NCBI GenBank assembly: GCA_964446435.1
Contig: CAYUOS010000044.1
Location: 1 to 22,700, forward strand
Reading direction: 5' to 3'
DNA: 22,700 bases
From: SLNP01 sp964446435
Lineage (GTDB): Bacteria > Bacteroidota > Bacteroidia > Bacteroidales > VadinHA17
Shown here: positions 1 through 7,772 of the stretch, one piece after another
Numbering within the stretch: the stretch's first letter is position 1
Layout: the number at the start of each line of letters is the position of its first letter
The notes under the pieces: model-generated
What the model saw: only the letters and a program-made list of their open reading frames with translations
Database searches by the model: none
Told to the model about the DNA's origin: nothing
Translations under genes and position numbers: made by a program

Positions 1-278
1 TGCAGGAGCTAACCCATATCAATAGCTTTTCAGCCATGTTTATGCAGATAACCGGCCCCGGAGTATATATGCCTGAATACGTAGAAGTGAGTCTGTCGGA
101 AGACGGCACCCACTTTGAGAAAGTACTCAGAATTAATAATGACGTACCGGAAAGCGAACAATCGCTTGTGTTCCGTAAATTTACCGGAAGAATAGATAAG
201 CCGGCACGATATATTAAAGTGTTTGCAAAATGCAAAGCGGGCCAGTTTATTTTCACGGATGAACTTGTCATACATTGA
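1..278 (+). CDS. Probable GH20 beta-N-acetylhexosaminidase, C-terminal end only
   Basis: This reading frame is open from the window edge (first full codon at position 3) to TGA at 276-278, so only about the last 91 residues are seen. They form a beta-rich module with phrases such as MPEYVEVSLSEDG, ARYIKVFAK and FIFTDELVIH. From memory these resemble the F5/8-like tail after the catalytic barrel of Bacteroidota GH20 enzymes, where a 'RYIKVKAKN...FTDEI' pattern is usual. The catalytic domain is outside the window, so enzyme identity is inferred. Its stop lies 13 bp before the probable start of a GH92 mannosidase on the same strand, suggesting one operon. Removal of terminal GlcNAc by a GH20 would expose mannose for the two GH92 enzymes. 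Alternatively it could be the C-terminal carbohydrate-binding module of another glycosidase. Confidence 0.5.
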   Translation, partial: QELTHINSFSAMFMQITGPGVYMPEYVEVSLSEDGTHFEKVLRINNDVPESEQSLVFRKFTGRIDKPARYIKVFAKCKAGQFIFTDELVIH

Positions 279-291
279 AAATTCAAGGATT

Positions 292-2580
292 ATGAATAAT
301 ATAAAAGTAGTTTGCCTTACCTCCGCTATCATCTTTTTACTGTCAACCTGTATTTCTCCCTCCCGTAAGGAGGAAAGAGGATCTATTACCGATTATGTTA
401 ATGTATTTATCGGAACAGGCGGTCACGGCCATACCTTTCCCGGAGCAACCGTGCCTTATGGAATGGTACAGCTGAGTCCCGACACCCGAACCATGGGCTG
501 GGATGCCTGTGGAGGATACCATTATTCCGATAATTCCATACTTGGTTTTTCCCATACACATTTAAGCGGAACCGGAATTGGAGATTATGGAGACATCCTG
601 TTAATGCCTTTTACCGGCCAGGCCCATATTTTACCGGGTTCCCCGGAAGACCCTGATTCAGGTTACCGTTCACGTTTCAGCCACGAAGCAGAGAAGGCCT
701 CTCCTGGTTACTATTCAGTCTGGCTTTCAGATTATGATGTAAAAGCCGAACTGACTGCTACAACAAGGGCAGGATTTCACAGATATACATTCCCGGAAGA
801 AAAATCTTCGGGTTTTATCCTGGATCTGAATCACACTATTCATGGGCATAAAAATCCCGTTAATGAAATAAGGATAATAAGTGATACAGAGATAGAAGGA
901 CTCAAGCAAACGAAAGGCTGGGCGCAGAATCATTATGTATATTTCTATGCCCAATTCAGTAAACCATTCACATGGGAAATTTATTCGGATGACAAAATAT
1001 TACCCACAGAGAGAAGGGCAATATCTGAAAATGCAAAGGCTGTTTTACATTTTGAAACGGATGCAGATGAAAAGGTGCTTGTAAAAGTTGGCATTTCATC
1101 TGTAGACTACGACGGAGCAAGGAATAACCTTCAGTCAGAGATTCCTCACTGGGATTTTGACAGAGTCAGGGCAGAAGCTACTGAAAAATGGGTAGAAGAA
1201 CTTAGCAAGGTTAAAGTGACTGGTGGAACCGAAGATGAGAAAACCATTTTTTATACAGCACTTTATCATACCTGCATCAGTCCGTACATATTTTCAGATG
1301 CAGATGGGAGGTACAGGGGAATAAATCAGAAGATATACAAGAATGAGAATTTCACCTCCTATACTGTCTTCTCTCTTTGGGATACATTCAGGGCATTTCA
1401 CCCGCTTAAAACCATTCTTGATCCGAAGAGAAACAATGAATTCATTCATGCCTTGCTGTCGAAATATGACGAAGGAGGGATTCTGCCCATGTGGGAACTT
1501 GCAGGTAATTATACGGGAACCATGATTGGTTACCACGCAATTCCTGCAATTGTTGACGCTTACATGAAAGGTCAGGTTGATTTTGATCCTGAAAAAGCAT
1601 TTCAGGCTATGCTCCGTTCTCCTCATTACGATACTACAGGTATATATTTCCCTTCAGAATATGTAAAAGGTTACCTGATGCCCACGTCAAGATATTACAA
1701 TGACAAACTTGGGTTTGTTCCGGCAGACAAGGTACACGAATCTGTCTCGCGAGGCCTTGAATATGCCTATAATGACTGGTGCATTGCAATTATGGCAAGA
1801 GAACTGGGAAAGATGGAGGAGTATGAAAAGTATATGGAACGGGCACAGTACTACAGGAAGTATTATGATGAAAAAGCCGGATTTATGCGGGGGAAAAATG
1901 CTGACGGAAGCTGGAAAGAACCCTTTAATCCCCGTTACTCAGAACATCAATGGGGAGATTACTGTGAGGGCAATGCCTGGCAATGGACATGGTTTGTACC
2001 GCATGATGTTCCCGGACTGATAAGCCTTATGGGTGGAGAAGACAGTTTTATTGCAAAACTCGATTCTCTTTTCAGTATTGATTCAATAATTGAGGGAGAA
2101 AGCAGCTCAGCAGATATCTCCGGTTTAATCGGTCAGTATGCACATGGGAATGAACCAAGTCATCATATCATCCATCTTTACAATTATGTCGGACAACCAT
2201 GGAAGACCCAGGAGCTTGCTGACAGTGTACTTTCATCACTCTATTTTAACGACCCTGATGGTCTCTCAGGAAATGAAGACTGCGGACAGATGTCAGCATG
2301 GTATATTCTGAATGCAATGGGATTCTATTCATTCTGTCCGGGAGATGTTAATTATTCCATTGGCCGGCCTGTCTTCGATAAAGTCGTGATAAATCTTGAG
2401 AATGGCAGAAAATTTACAATAGAAGCAAAAAACAATTCAAGGCAAAACAAATATATTCAATCTGCGATGTTAAATGGCAAGCCATTGAATACACCTTTTA
2501 TTTCTCACGATGATATTGTAAAGGGAGGTAAACTGATATTTAAAATGGGCCCGAAACCAAACTATTCGTGGGGGAATTAA
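292..2580 (+). CDS. GH92 alpha-mannosidase, lipoprotein (alpha-1,2-like)
   Basis: Exo-alpha-mannosidase of family GH92, a calcium-dependent inverting enzyme family that removes mannose from N-glycans or mannan. I choose ATG 292 (762 residues) over the upstream in-frame ATG at 223, because 292 lies after the preceding stop and directly begins a lipoprotein signal ending in LSTC (Cys20). The N-terminal beta-sandwich starts at DYVNVFIGTGG with HTFPGATVPYGM and FSHTHLSGTG. The C-terminal (alpha/alpha)6 domain carries the catalytic-acid motif EGNAWQW (Glu559) and the general-base motif GNEDCGQMSAW (Glu662/Asp663). The HGNEPSHH segment (His618 to Glu621) matches what I recall of GH92 alpha-1,2-mannosidases, where a His-Glu pair shapes the +1 subsite. 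Length is normal for the family. Linkage specificity is inference. The lipid anchor implies outer membrane or periplasmic location. Confidence 0.93.
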   Translation: MNNIKVVCLTSAIIFLLSTCISPSRKEERGSITDYVNVFIGTGGHGHTFPGATVPYGMVQLSPDTRTMGWDACGGYHYSDNSILGFSHTHLSGTGIGDYGDILLMPFTGQAHILPGSPEDPDSGYRSRFSHEAEKASPGYYSVWLSDYDVKAELTATTRAGFHRYTFPEEKSSGFILDLNHTIHGHKNPVNEIRIISDTEIEGLKQTKGWAQNHYVYFYAQFSKPFTWEIYSDDKILPTERRAISENAKAVLHFETDADEKVLVKVGISSVDYDGARNNLQSEIPHWDFDRVRAEATEKWVEELSKVKVTGGTEDEKTIFYTALYHTCISPYIFSDADGRYRGINQKIYKNENFTSYTVFSLWDTFRAFHPLKTILDPKRNNEFIHALLSKYDEGGILPMWELAGNYTGTMIGYHAIPAIVDAYMKGQVDFDPEKAFQAMLRSPHYDTTGIYFPSEYVKGYLMPTSRYYNDKLGFVPADKVHESVSRGLEYAYNDWCIAIMARELGKMEEYEKYMERAQYYRKYYDEKAGFMRGKNADGSWKEPFNPRYSEHQWGDYCEGNAWQWTWFVPHDVPGLISLMGGEDSFIAKLDSLFSIDSIIEGESSSADISGLIGQYAHGNEPSHHIIHLYNYVGQPWKTQELADSVLSSLYFNDPDGLSGNEDCGQMSAWYILNAMGFYSFCPGDVNYSIGRPVFDKVVINLENGRKFTIEAKNNSRQNKYIQSAMLNGKPLNTPFISHDDIVKGGKLIFKMGPKPNYSWGN

Positions 2581-2611
2581 AAATTACTAATATTACCCAA
2601 TCCTGTAAAAG

Positions 2612-4858
2612 ATGAGAATTTTATCTGTAATTTTTTGCTTCATTTTTACAAGTGCATATTCTCAGAAGCTTGTTGATTATGTAAATCCATTCATAGGCAC
2701 TTCAAATTTCGGGGCTACAAATCCCGGAGCGGTTGTTCCGCATGGTATGGTTTCGGTGTCACCATTTAATGTTTCGCGTTCGCCACATAATGTGATAGAC
2801 AAAGATGCCCGCTGGTGGTCAACTCCTTACCATTATGAGAACAGGTTTTTTACAGGGTTTACACAGGCGAACTTAAGTGGTGTTGGCTGTCCGGAATTGG
2901 GAATATTCCTGGTAATGCCCACCAGCGGAGAGGTGGATGCCCGGGTGGAAAGATATGGCTCGATCTATTCCGGTGATATTGCCACCCCTGGTTTTTATTC
3001 CAACTTCCTGGATAAATATGGTATCAGAACCGGAGTCACCGCCACCAAAAGGGCCGGGTTGATGAGTTTCATGTACCCGGCGGGTAAGGCAAATATCCTT
3101 ATTGACCTTGGTAACGGTCTTACAAATGAAAGCGGAGGAATCTTAAAGATCGTCAGCTCATCAGAAGTTGAAGGCATGCGAATGACAGGAAATTTCTGTT
3201 ACAGCCAGGGGACTGAGCGCCCTGTTTATTTTGTCGCAAAAATCAATAAGAGTGCTGACAGTTACGGTGTCTGGAAAAAAATGCCCGAAATGACCGCTGA
3301 AGCTGCCTGGTCTGAGACCAGTAACCAGTTTAAGTATTATCAGGGATATAAAAGTGAGATTGCCGGAGATAGTATTGGTGCATATTTCTCATTCAACTTA
3401 TCTTCTGAAGAGGAAATAATGATAAAAGTGGGTATTTCATATGTGAGTATTGAAAACGCACGTGAAAACCTGGAGTCGGAAATTCCGGGATTCGAATTCA
3501 GTGAAATCAGAAAAAATGCCGAAGAGCAATGGGAAAATGTCCTTTCAAGAATTATTGTGGAAGGAGGTACAGCAGATCAGAGAACAGTTTTCTATACAGC
3601 ACTTTACCATATGAATCTTCACCCTAATGTGCTGAATGATGTTAACGGCCAGTATCCGGGAATGGAATCGCACCAGATAATGCAGGTTAACGGTCGTGAG
3701 AGGTATACAACTTTTTCTTTATGGGATACCTATCGAAATCTGCACCCTTTTATGAGCCTTGTTTACCCCGAGGTGCAACTTGACATGGTTAAATCGGCCA
3801 TCGATATGTATGATGAAAGTGGCTGGCTGCCCAAATGGGAACTTAACAGTAAGGAAACTCACGTGATGGAAGGAGATCCGGCCATTCCACTTATTGTTGA
3901 TACATGGTTCAGGGGGCTGAAGGATTTTGATTATATGAAAGCATGGGAAGCGATGTATAAATCGGCGACAACACCCGAAATTCACAATAAAATAAGACCA
4001 GATGTGGATGATTATCATAAGCTGGGGTATCTTCCTATTTTAGAAGAGTTTGATAATTCTGTTTCACAGGCTCTTGAATATTATGTTGCAGACTGGAACC
4101 TGGCTCAGTTTGCCAAAGCTCTGGGTTATGATAATGAATACCAGAGATTCTATAAACAATCGCTCGGATACAAAAACTATTATGATAAAAAGGAATATGG
4201 TGTCTTCAGACCAAAATTGAGGGACGGAAGCTTTCTTACTCCCTTTAATCCTGAGCAGGGCATCGATTTCGAGCCTGTACCGGGCTTTCATGAAGGAACT
4301 GCATGGCAATACACGTTCTATGTCCCACATGATGTTAACGGATTGATAAAACTAATGGGAGGGGAAAAAGCATTTACTGCAAAGCTTCAAAAAGTGTTTG
4401 ACAATGATCTTTTCGATATGGCAAATGAGCCCGACATTAATTATCCATACCTGTTTTCATTCATTAAAGGAGAAGAATGGCGTACACAAAAAGAGGTAAG
4501 GAAGCTTATCGATACGTATTATTCAAATGCACCTGCCGGCTTGCCGGGAAATGATGACTGTGGGACCATGTCGGCGTGGGTGGCATTCAGTATGATGGGG
4601 TTTTATCCTGTCTGTCCGGGCGACATGAATTATGTGCTTACCAGTCCGGTTTTCGACAAAGTCACCATCTACCTTGATAACCGGTTCTATCCCGGGGAAA
4701 AATTTGAAATTATAGCAAACAGAGTAAATGAAACCGATAACTACATTAAAAATATCAGGCTTAATTCAAGAGTGCATAGAACCCATTTCCTTAATCATAG
4801 TATACTCGTGGAAGGAGGCTCACTGGAATTTAACCTGACAGAGGCGCCCGGGAAATAA
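2612..4858 (+). CDS. GH92 alpha-mannosidase, Sec-secreted, second paralogue
   Basis: A second GH92 enzyme, 748 residues, starting 31 bp after the first and surely co-transcribed. The N-terminus is a classical Sec signal (cleavage near AYS|QK) without a lipobox, so it is probably periplasmic rather than lipid-anchored. The family landmarks are intact: NPFIGTSNFG, NPGAVVPHGM, FTQANLSGVG, the acid motif HEGTAWQY (Glu561) and the base motif GNDDCGTMSAW (Asp648/Asp649). It is clearly diverged from the upstream copy. The His-Gly-Asn-Glu-Pro-Ser-His-His segment of the first enzyme is replaced here by ANEPDINYPYLFS, a form I associate with GH92 members that are not strict alpha-1,2 enzymes (alpha-1,3, -1,4 or -1,6). 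Together the pair could remove different mannose linkages from one glycan. The exact linkage cannot be read from sequence. Confidence 0.92.
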   Translation: MRILSVIFCFIFTSAYSQKLVDYVNPFIGTSNFGATNPGAVVPHGMVSVSPFNVSRSPHNVIDKDARWWSTPYHYENRFFTGFTQANLSGVGCPELGIFLVMPTSGEVDARVERYGSIYSGDIATPGFYSNFLDKYGIRTGVTATKRAGLMSFMYPAGKANILIDLGNGLTNESGGILKIVSSSEVEGMRMTGNFCYSQGTERPVYFVAKINKSADSYGVWKKMPEMTAEAAWSETSNQFKYYQGYKSEIAGDSIGAYFSFNLSSEEEIMIKVGISYVSIENARENLESEIPGFEFSEIRKNAEEQWENVLSRIIVEGGTADQRTVFYTALYHMNLHPNVLNDVNGQYPGMESHQIMQVNGRERYTTFSLWDTYRNLHPFMSLVYPEVQLDMVKSAIDMYDESGWLPKWELNSKETHVMEGDPAIPLIVDTWFRGLKDFDYMKAWEAMYKSATTPEIHNKIRPDVDDYHKLGYLPILEEFDNSVSQALEYYVADWNLAQFAKALGYDNEYQRFYKQSLGYKNYYDKKEYGVFRPKLRDGSFLTPFNPEQGIDFEPVPGFHEGTAWQYTFYVPHDVNGLIKLMGGEKAFTAKLQKVFDNDLFDMANEPDINYPYLFSFIKGEEWRTQKEVRKLIDTYYSNAPAGLPGNDDCGTMSAWVAFSMMGFYPVCPGDMNYVLTSPVFDKVTIYLDNRFYPGEKFEIIANRVNETDNYIKNIRLNSRVHRTHFLNHSILVEGGSLEFNLTEAPGK

Positions 4859-4890
4859 AATACTGACAATAACTCCATTAACTAACTAAG

Positions 4891-6744
4891 ATGAACCTTA
4901 CAATACTTGATGTATCCATAATTTTCGGATATCTGCTGCTGACAGTGTTAATAGGATATTTTTTATCTAAGCAAGCTTCAAAAAATATCAAGAACTATTT
5001 TCTTGGCGGGAACAGGATCCCATGGTATATGCTTGGGGTATCAAATGCCTCAGGAATGTTTGATATTGCGGGAACCATGTGGACAGTGGCAATCTTATTC
5101 GTTTATGGTCTGAAAAGTGTATGGCTTCCATGGCTCTGGCCGGTGTGGAATCAGGTTTTCCTGATGATGTTCCTCGCTGTCTGGCTGAGACGATCAAATG
5201 TCATGACCGGAGCGGAATGGCTGAAAACCAGGTTTGGCGATAACCGGGGATACCAGCTGTCGCACCTTATTGTTGTGATATTTGCTATTATAACGGTTAT
5301 TGGATTTATAACCTATGGTTTTAAAGGAATAGGAAAATTCGCTGAGATCTTCTTTCCCTGGAACCTCCAGACTGATATCCTTGGGTTAAGCATATCAAAT
5401 GCGAATATGTATGCCATTATAATAATGTTTATAACAGCAATATATGTTATTAAGGGGGGATTCTACAGTGTTGTGTTTACTGAGGTACTGCAGTTTTTTA
5501 TTATGACAATTGCGTGCTTCATGGTAGCATATATAGCAATGACAACTGTTTCATTTGAACAGATTGAAACTGCAGTACCCTCAGGATGGAAAAACATGTT
5601 TTTCGGATGGAAATTAAATCTTGACTGGACCAATATCTTTCCTGCAGTCAACGATAAAATCCAGAAGGATGGATACACTATGTTTACTGCATTGTTCATG
5701 ATGATGATCTTTAAAGGAATCCTTGTCAGTATTGCAGGTCCTGTTCCGGGATACGACATGCAACGCATTCTTGCAACCAAAACCCCGAGAGATGCTGCAA
5801 AAATGAGCGGAATAGTGTCGTTGGTGTTATTCATTCCCCGATACCTTATGATTACCGGTCTTGCTGTAATTGCCCTCGTTTACCTTATTCCTGAATTATC
5901 AGGAACAGGAAAAGATATTGATTTTGAAATAGTGCTGCCATTTGCCATCAATAATTTTATTCCGCATGGAATTAAGGGTTTGTTGCTGGCAGGACTGATA
6001 GCTGCATTTATGTCGACATTTGCTGCTAATGTTAATGCCGGACCTGCATATATTGTCAACGATTTGTACAAGAAGTACATTAATCCCAACGCAAGTCAGA
6101 AAAAGTATATACATATGAGCTACCTTGCATCGCTGCTGGTAGTTATTGTGGGTGTCTTTTTCGGGTTTTTTGCCGAAAATATTGATCGTGTTCTTAACTG
6201 GATAGTCGGAGCTCTGTTTGGTGGCTATATCGCAGCTAATTTTCTGAAATGGATATGGTGGCGCTTTAATGGCTTTGGGTATTTCTACGGGATGTTATCA
6301 GGTCTGGTAGTTTCAATAATCTTGCCGGTGGTTTTCCCGGATGTACTGCCGATATTCGCATTTCCGTTCCTTTTTGCTTTTAGCTTCGCTGTTTCAGTTA
6401 TAAGTAGCCTGCTTACAAAGCCCGAGCCTGACGAAGTCCTTGTAAGCTTTTATAAGTCGGTTCGTCCTTGGGGGTTCTGGAAACCGGTCTATGAAAAACT
6501 AAAGCTTCAAAATCCTGATGCATTGCCAAACAGGGAATTCGGCAAGGATATGTTGAATAGCCTGATTGGCATTATCTGGCAGATGACACTTGTTGTTATG
6601 CCCATCTTTTTTATCATCCGTGAAAACAGATACCTGCTGTTAGCAGCATTGGTATTCGTTATTACAACGATACTGTTGAAATTTACATGGTATGATAAAT
6701 TAAGAGATTATCCTGAAGATGTACAGGCTGAAATGAATGGTTAG
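4891..6744 (+). CDS. Sodium:solute symporter (SSS/SLC5 family) in glycan operon
   Basis: Inner-membrane sodium-coupled symporter of 617 residues. About 13 to 14 hydrophobic segments are visible, beginning with residues 5-26. The SSS hallmark NYFLGGNRIPWYMLGVS follows the first segment, and VSNASGMFDIAG, FIPRYLMITGLAVIALV and AGLIAAFMSTFAANVNAG match conserved helices; the last lies in the helix that commonly contributes a sodium site. A hydrophilic stretch near residues 508-550 precedes two last helices. The gene sits 32 bp after the second GH92, and its stop region overlaps or nearly touches the GH130 phosphorylase gene. I infer that it imports the small sugar released by the mannosidases and consumed by GH130, most simply a mannosyl disaccharide such as Man-GlcNAc, but mannose itself is possible. 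Substrate is not determinable from sequence. Confidence 0.93.
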   Translation: MNLTILDVSIIFGYLLLTVLIGYFLSKQASKNIKNYFLGGNRIPWYMLGVSNASGMFDIAGTMWTVAILFVYGLKSVWLPWLWPVWNQVFLMMFLAVWLRRSNVMTGAEWLKTRFGDNRGYQLSHLIVVIFAIITVIGFITYGFKGIGKFAEIFFPWNLQTDILGLSISNANMYAIIIMFITAIYVIKGGFYSVVFTEVLQFFIMTIACFMVAYIAMTTVSFEQIETAVPSGWKNMFFGWKLNLDWTNIFPAVNDKIQKDGYTMFTALFMMMIFKGILVSIAGPVPGYDMQRILATKTPRDAAKMSGIVSLVLFIPRYLMITGLAVIALVYLIPELSGTGKDIDFEIVLPFAINNFIPHGIKGLLLAGLIAAFMSTFAANVNAGPAYIVNDLYKKYINPNASQKKYIHMSYLASLLVVIVGVFFGFFAENIDRVLNWIVGALFGGYIAANFLKWIWWRFNGFGYFYGMLSGLVVSIILPVVFPDVLPIFAFPFLFAFSFAVSVISSLLTKPEPDEVLVSFYKSVRPWGFWKPVYEKLKLQNPDALPNREFGKDMLNSLIGIIWQMTLVVMPIFFIIRENRYLLLAALVFVITTILLKFTWYDKLRDYPEDVQAEMNG

Positions 6745-6787
6745 TATGAGCCACACAATAGGTAAAACAGATTTAAATAACAGACAA

Positions 6788-7759
6788 ATGAATAAGAACA
6801 CACCAATTCCATGGGAAGAGAGGCCAAAAGGCTCTTCTGCTGTTATGTGGAGATATTCAAATAATCCGGTTATCGGCCGGTATCATATTCCTTCCTCGAA
6901 CAGCATTTTCAATAGTGCTGTTGTAAGATACAATGATGGTTTTGCAGGGGTATTTCGTTGTGATGACAAGGCTGTAAGGATGAACATCCACACAGGATTC
7001 AGTCGTGACGGGATTCAGTGGCAGATAGAAAACGAACCTATACAAATGGCTGCCGGCAATACTGAGATGATTCATTCGGATTATAAATATGATCCCCGGG
7101 TAACATTCATTGAGGACCGGTATTGGGTAACATGGTGTAATGGTTATTATGGTCCTACGATCGGGATTGCCTACACATTTGATTTCAGGGAATATTATCA
7201 ATGTGAAAATGCTTTTCTGCCTTTCAACCGAAACGGGGTTTTGTTCCCGCAGAAGTTCAACGGGAAGTATGCAATGCTAAGCCGCCCGAGCGATAATGGT
7301 CACACACCCTTCGGCGACATTTATATAAGCTACAGTCCTGATATGAAATATTGGGGGGAACACAGGCTGGTTATGCAGGTTTCTGATTTCAAGGAAAGTG
7401 CATGGCAGTGCATGAAAATAGGAGCGGGACCGGTTCCTGTTTACACCCCGGAGGGTTGGTTAATGATATACCATGGTGTGATAAACACAGCAGGGGGTTA
7501 CAGGTATTCTATGGGTGCTGCATTGCTTGATCTTGAAAAACCGGAAAAAGTGTTGTACCGCTCGAGAAGATATTTACTTGGCCCGGCTGTTACCTACGAG
7601 CTGACCGGCGATGTCCCCAATGTTGTATTCCCATGTGCTGCTCTTGATGACGAAGAGGGTAAGCTTGCAGTATATTATGGCGCTGCAGATACTGTTGTTG
7701 GTATTGCATTCGGGTATATCAAAGAGATCATCGATTTTATCAAGTCAGACTCACTTTAA
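6788..7759 (+). CDS. GH130 beta-1,4-mannoside phosphorylase (Man-GlcNAc or mannooligosaccharide)
   Basis: Cytoplasmic GH130 enzyme that splits a beta-mannoside with phosphate to give mannose-1-phosphate. Start options in frame are 6737 and 6746 (close to or overlapping the symporter stop) and 6788. I choose 6788 (323 residues) because family similarity begins at IPWEERPKG. With this start the motifs are YDPRV with catalytic Asp102, Arg148 in NRNGVLF, Arg166 in SRPSD, Lys210 in MKIGAG and His229 in IYHGV. These lie exactly two residues before the catalytic Asp104 and phosphate ligands Arg150, Arg168, Lys212 and His231 that I recall for the GH130_2 enzyme Uhgb_MP. Retention of all four phosphate ligands argues for a phosphorylase rather than a GH130 beta-1,2-mannosidase. 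There is no signal peptide, fitting an import-then-phosphorolysis route. The acceptor sugar (GlcNAc versus mannose) is inference from context. Confidence 0.9.
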   Translation: MNKNTPIPWEERPKGSSAVMWRYSNNPVIGRYHIPSSNSIFNSAVVRYNDGFAGVFRCDDKAVRMNIHTGFSRDGIQWQIENEPIQMAAGNTEMIHSDYKYDPRVTFIEDRYWVTWCNGYYGPTIGIAYTFDFREYYQCENAFLPFNRNGVLFPQKFNGKYAMLSRPSDNGHTPFGDIYISYSPDMKYWGEHRLVMQVSDFKESAWQCMKIGAGPVPVYTPEGWLMIYHGVINTAGGYRYSMGAALLDLEKPEKVLYRSRRYLLGPAVTYELTGDVPNVVFPCAALDDEEGKLAVYYGAADTVVGIAFGYIKEIIDFIKSDSL

Positions 7760-7772
7760 CTTATAGGATTGC

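Noticed and set aside
223..291. Upstream start at 223 for the first GH92
   Set aside because: It would overlap the preceding gene and place 23 polar residues before a clean lipoprotein signal.
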